Positions 61,898 through 64,000 of a DNA stretch of 64,000 nucleotides are shown here, in pieces. The DNA lies in contig JACKGY010000005.1 of NCBI GenBank assembly GCA_020639295.1, forward strand, positions 62,001-126,000. Reading direction: 5' to 3'. Each line of letters begins with the position of its first letter. The stretch's first letter is position 1. A program made the translations under genes and the position numbers. Under the pieces are notes generated by a model. It saw only the letters and a list, made by a program, of their open reading frames with translations, searched no databases and was not told where the DNA came from. The DNA is from Planctomycetota bacterium. Lineage in GTDB: Bacteria > Planctomycetota > GCA-002687715 > DRQF01.

Positions 61898-63676
61898 TCA
61901 TCCGATGATGACCCGTTCCTCGGGATAGTCGATCGCGGCCGGCACGCGGTTGGAGGCCGCGAACAGGACCAGGGTCAGGGGCCCGACGCGTCCCGCGAAC
62001 ATCAGGGCGACGAACACCAGCTTGCCGAAATCGCTCAGCTCCGGCGAGGTGGAAACGCCGCAGGAGAAACCGACGGTGCCGATCGCCGAGACCGCCTCGA
62101 AGAGCAGCTCGTTGAGCCGGAAGGCATCGCCCTCGCTGATCAGCAGCGCCAGCAGGGCGCCGAACAGCGTCAGGGCGTAGATCATGACCACGGCACCCGC
62201 CTGCTTGACGATGCTGTCGGCGATGCGCCGCCCCATCGCCTCGGCGTTTCGACGCCGCCGCATCTCCGAGATGATCGCCAGGACCAGCACCATGAAGGTC
62301 ACGGTCTTGATGCCGCCGCCGGTCGAACCGGGCGAGGCGCCGATCAGCATGAAGGGGATCAGCATGAAGCGGCCCGCCTGGGACATGCCGCCCTCGCCCG
62401 AGAAGGGCACGGTGGCGAAACCGGCGGTACGCGCCGACACCGACTGGAACAGCGAGGCCAGGACCGACTCCCCGGCCGACTTGCCGGCGAGTGAAGCGTC
62501 GCGCTCGAGGAAGTAGAAGCCCACCGCGGCGATCAGGACCAGGGCGAGGCTCAGGCTGAGGACGATCCGGCTGTGCAGGCTCATCGGCGGCAGACGCTTG
62601 CCTTCGAGGCGCATGCGCAGGCGCCGGAAGACCTCGCTCAGGACGGTGAAGCCGAGACCGCCGGCGGTGATCAGGACCATCACGATGCCGTTGAAGGTCC
62701 AGCTCGACGAGTGCGGGATGAAGCTCTGGGTGTCGAGCGCGAAACCGGCGTTGCAGAAGGCCGAGATCGAGTGGAACACGGCGCCGAAGAAGGGATGCTC
62801 GCCGCCGACGAACCAGGGCAGGAGGCAGAGCGCGCCGATCAGCTCGAAGCTGATCGTGAACAGGAGGATCGCGGTCATCAGGCCGGAGAGCGAATGGGCG
62901 CTCTCGAGGTTCATGCTCGCCCGCACCATGGCCCGATCGGAGACGCCCATGCGATGACCGCTCGAGAGCACCAGGAAGGTGCCGAGGGTCATGATCCCGA
63001 GGCCGCCGAGCTGGATGAGCAGGAGCACGATCCCCTGGCCGAAGGGCGAGAAGGTCTCCACGGTCGGCACGACCTCGAGCCCGGTCACGCAGGTCGCCGA
63101 GGTGGCGGTGAAGATGGCGTCGACCAGGCTCAGCTGTCGTCCCGGAGCCAACGCCCGAGGCGACAGCCAGAGGAAGATCGAACCCAGGCCGATGATCATG
63201 ATGAAGGTGGCGCCGAGGGCGAGGGCCGGCCGGCCGTCGAAGAGCCGCGACCGCATCAGACCATGGATGCCACGGTGGAGGGCGACGCAGAACAGGCCGG
63301 CGGCCATCACCGCTTCGAGCCCCAGCTCGCCGCCGACCACGAGACCGAGGACGGTGGCGGCGAGGTTGAGGGTCAGGAAGGTGGCCCAGCCTCGCCACTC
63401 GCGCAGGAAGCGGGGTCGCGACGCGGCGAGGCGCAGCGAATCGAGGAAGCCGGCATAGAGGACCAGACCGGTCACCGAGATCACCACGCTGGAGAGGACG
63501 TGGTGGTGGTCCTCGAAGTCGAGACCGCTGAACCGCACCAGCAGCGCGACCGGCAGGAGCGGCAGCAGGAGACCGAGCAGGAGACCGGCACGGAAGGTCC
63601 TGGTGCCGGCATCGTAGTGCCCGAGCAGGAACTGCCGGCGGCTCTGCGGCGTGTGTCTCTCGTGGCGCGCGGTCAT
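61898..63676 (-). CDS. ktrB: KtrB/TrkH potassium transporter with N-terminal membrane extension
   Basis: 592 residues. The four filter-like pore segments are recognisable: TSATCVTGLEVV, ISAFCNAGFAL, VSARTAGFATV and VSAIGTVGFS, each with the conserved Gly. KtrB is normally about 450 residues; here about 140 extra residues with four predicted membrane helices precede the first pore unit. It moves K+ (usually with Na+) into the cell under control of KtrA. The ATG at 63676 overlaps the gpmI stop (ATGA), so K+ uptake is translationally coupled to a glycolytic gene. Confidence 0.92.
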   Translation of the reverse strand: MTARHERHTPQSRRQFLLGHYDAGTRTFRAGLLLGLLLPLLPVALLVRFSGLDFEDHHHVLSSVVISVTGLVLYAGFLDSLRLAASRPRFLREWRGWATFLTLNLAATVLGLVVGGELGLEAVMAAGLFCVALHRGIHGLMRSRLFDGRPALALGATFIMIIGLGSIFLWLSPRALAPGRQLSLVDAIFTATSATCVTGLEVVPTVETFSPFGQGIVLLLIQLGGLGIMTLGTFLVLSSGHRMGVSDRAMVRASMNLESAHSLSGLMTAILLFTISFELIGALCLLPWFVGGEHPFFGAVFHSISAFCNAGFALDTQSFIPHSSSWTFNGIVMVLITAGGLGFTVLSEVFRRLRMRLEGKRLPPMSLHSRIVLSLSLALVLIAAVGFYFLERDASLAGKSAGESVLASLFQSVSARTAGFATVPFSGEGGMSQAGRFMLIPFMLIGASPGSTGGGIKTVTFMVLVLAIISEMRRRRNAEAMGRRIADSIVKQAGAVVMIYALTLFGALLALLISEGDAFRLNELLFEAVSAIGTVGFSCGVSTSPELSDFGKLVFVALMFAGRVGPLTLVLFAASNRVPAAIDYPEERVIIG

Positions 63677-64000
63677 CGCCGCTCGAGCAGGCTGCGACCG
63701 TTCATCACGGCCGGCTTGGCGATGCCCATGACGTCGAGGAGCGTCGGGATGACGTCGGCGAGCCGCCCACCCCGCGGATCGAGCCGGCCGGCGCGGAAGC
63801 GCTCGTCGATGAGCACCAGCGGCACCGGGTTGGTCGTGTGAGCGGTGTGCGCCTGGTTCGTCTTCGGGTCCCACATCTGCTCGATGTTGCCGTGGTCGGC
63901 GGTGAGCAGGATGCCGCCGCCGCGACCGATGATCGCCTCCGCGATCGCCCCGACCGCGCGATCGACGGCTTCGACCGCCTTGACCGCGGCGTCGAACTTG
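63673..64000 (-). CDS. gpmI: 2,3-bisphosphoglycerate-independent phosphoglycerate mutase, 3' part
   Basis: Partial; the start lies beyond the window. The visible C-terminal 108 residues contain ILLTADHGNIEQM with the metal-binding Asp-His, the DPKTNQAHTAHTTNPVPL segment, and the end GRLADVIPTLLDVMGI. These are diagnostic for GpmI, a two-Mn alkaline-phosphatase-fold enzyme that interconverts 3- and 2-phosphoglycerate in glycolysis. Confidence 0.95.
   Translation of the reverse strand, partial: KFDAAVKAVEAVDRAVGAIAEAIIGRGGGILLTADHGNIEQMWDPKTNQAHTAHTTNPVPLVLIDERFRAGRLDPRGGRLADVIPTLLDVMGIAKPAVMNGRSLLERR

Overview
The window is very GC-rich DNA (by eye about 70 percent) with dense, mostly short-spaced genes. 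No 16S or taxonomic marker is present, so the organism is inferred. The mix of hopanoid genes including an HpnO-type aminotransferase, ECF sigma factors paired with membrane Ser/Thr kinases, and many exported FG-GAP beta-propeller proteins best fits a member of the Planctomycetota. Another deep-branching GC-rich phylum is possible.

Layout. 0-6.8 kb holds housekeeping genes: an S1-domain protein, an exported protein, ClpP, an asparaginase, a nucleosidase and exonuclease III, with a repeat cluster before the last. 6.9-16.5 kb is a hopanoid/squalene operon: HpnO-like aminotransferase, HpnN-like RND protein, HpnC, HpnD, HpnE and a second RND protein. The last four genes overlap or nearly touch. 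42.6-48.4 kb is the second hopanoid locus: HpnG and squalene-hopene cyclase, divergent from ispH-dxs. Together the two loci cover DXP precursor supply, squalene synthesis, cyclisation, side-chain processing and transport.

16.5-25.1 kb and 30.9-39.1 kb carry the same five-gene block in the same order and orientation: membrane Ser/Thr kinase, exported protein of about 390 residues, divergent ECF-type sigma factor, then two exported FG-GAP proteins on the opposite strand. All five pairs are recognisable paralogues. I consider this duplicated kinase / exported protein / sigma / FG-GAP system the main discovery candidate. Between the copies lie an exported peptidase-like protein, two methyltransferases, a small c-type haem protein and an NtrC-like regulator. 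A sensor histidine kinase and a fifth FG-GAP protein follow the second copy.

48.6-51.5 kb encodes a three-subunit proton-translocating NAD(P) transhydrogenase, followed by a perfect palindrome and about 0.9 kb of nested tandem repeats. The repeats are related to those at 5.7 kb. Then come a K+ channel with a Rossmann domain, tRNA-Leu(UAG), trmB, a 0.7 kb non-coding gap with a strong terminator, two exported proteins (HEAT and NHL-like), an ECF sigma/anti-sigma pair whose anti-sigma carries FecR-like and HEAT regions, a KtrA/KtrB potassium system, and the 3' end of gpmI running off the window.
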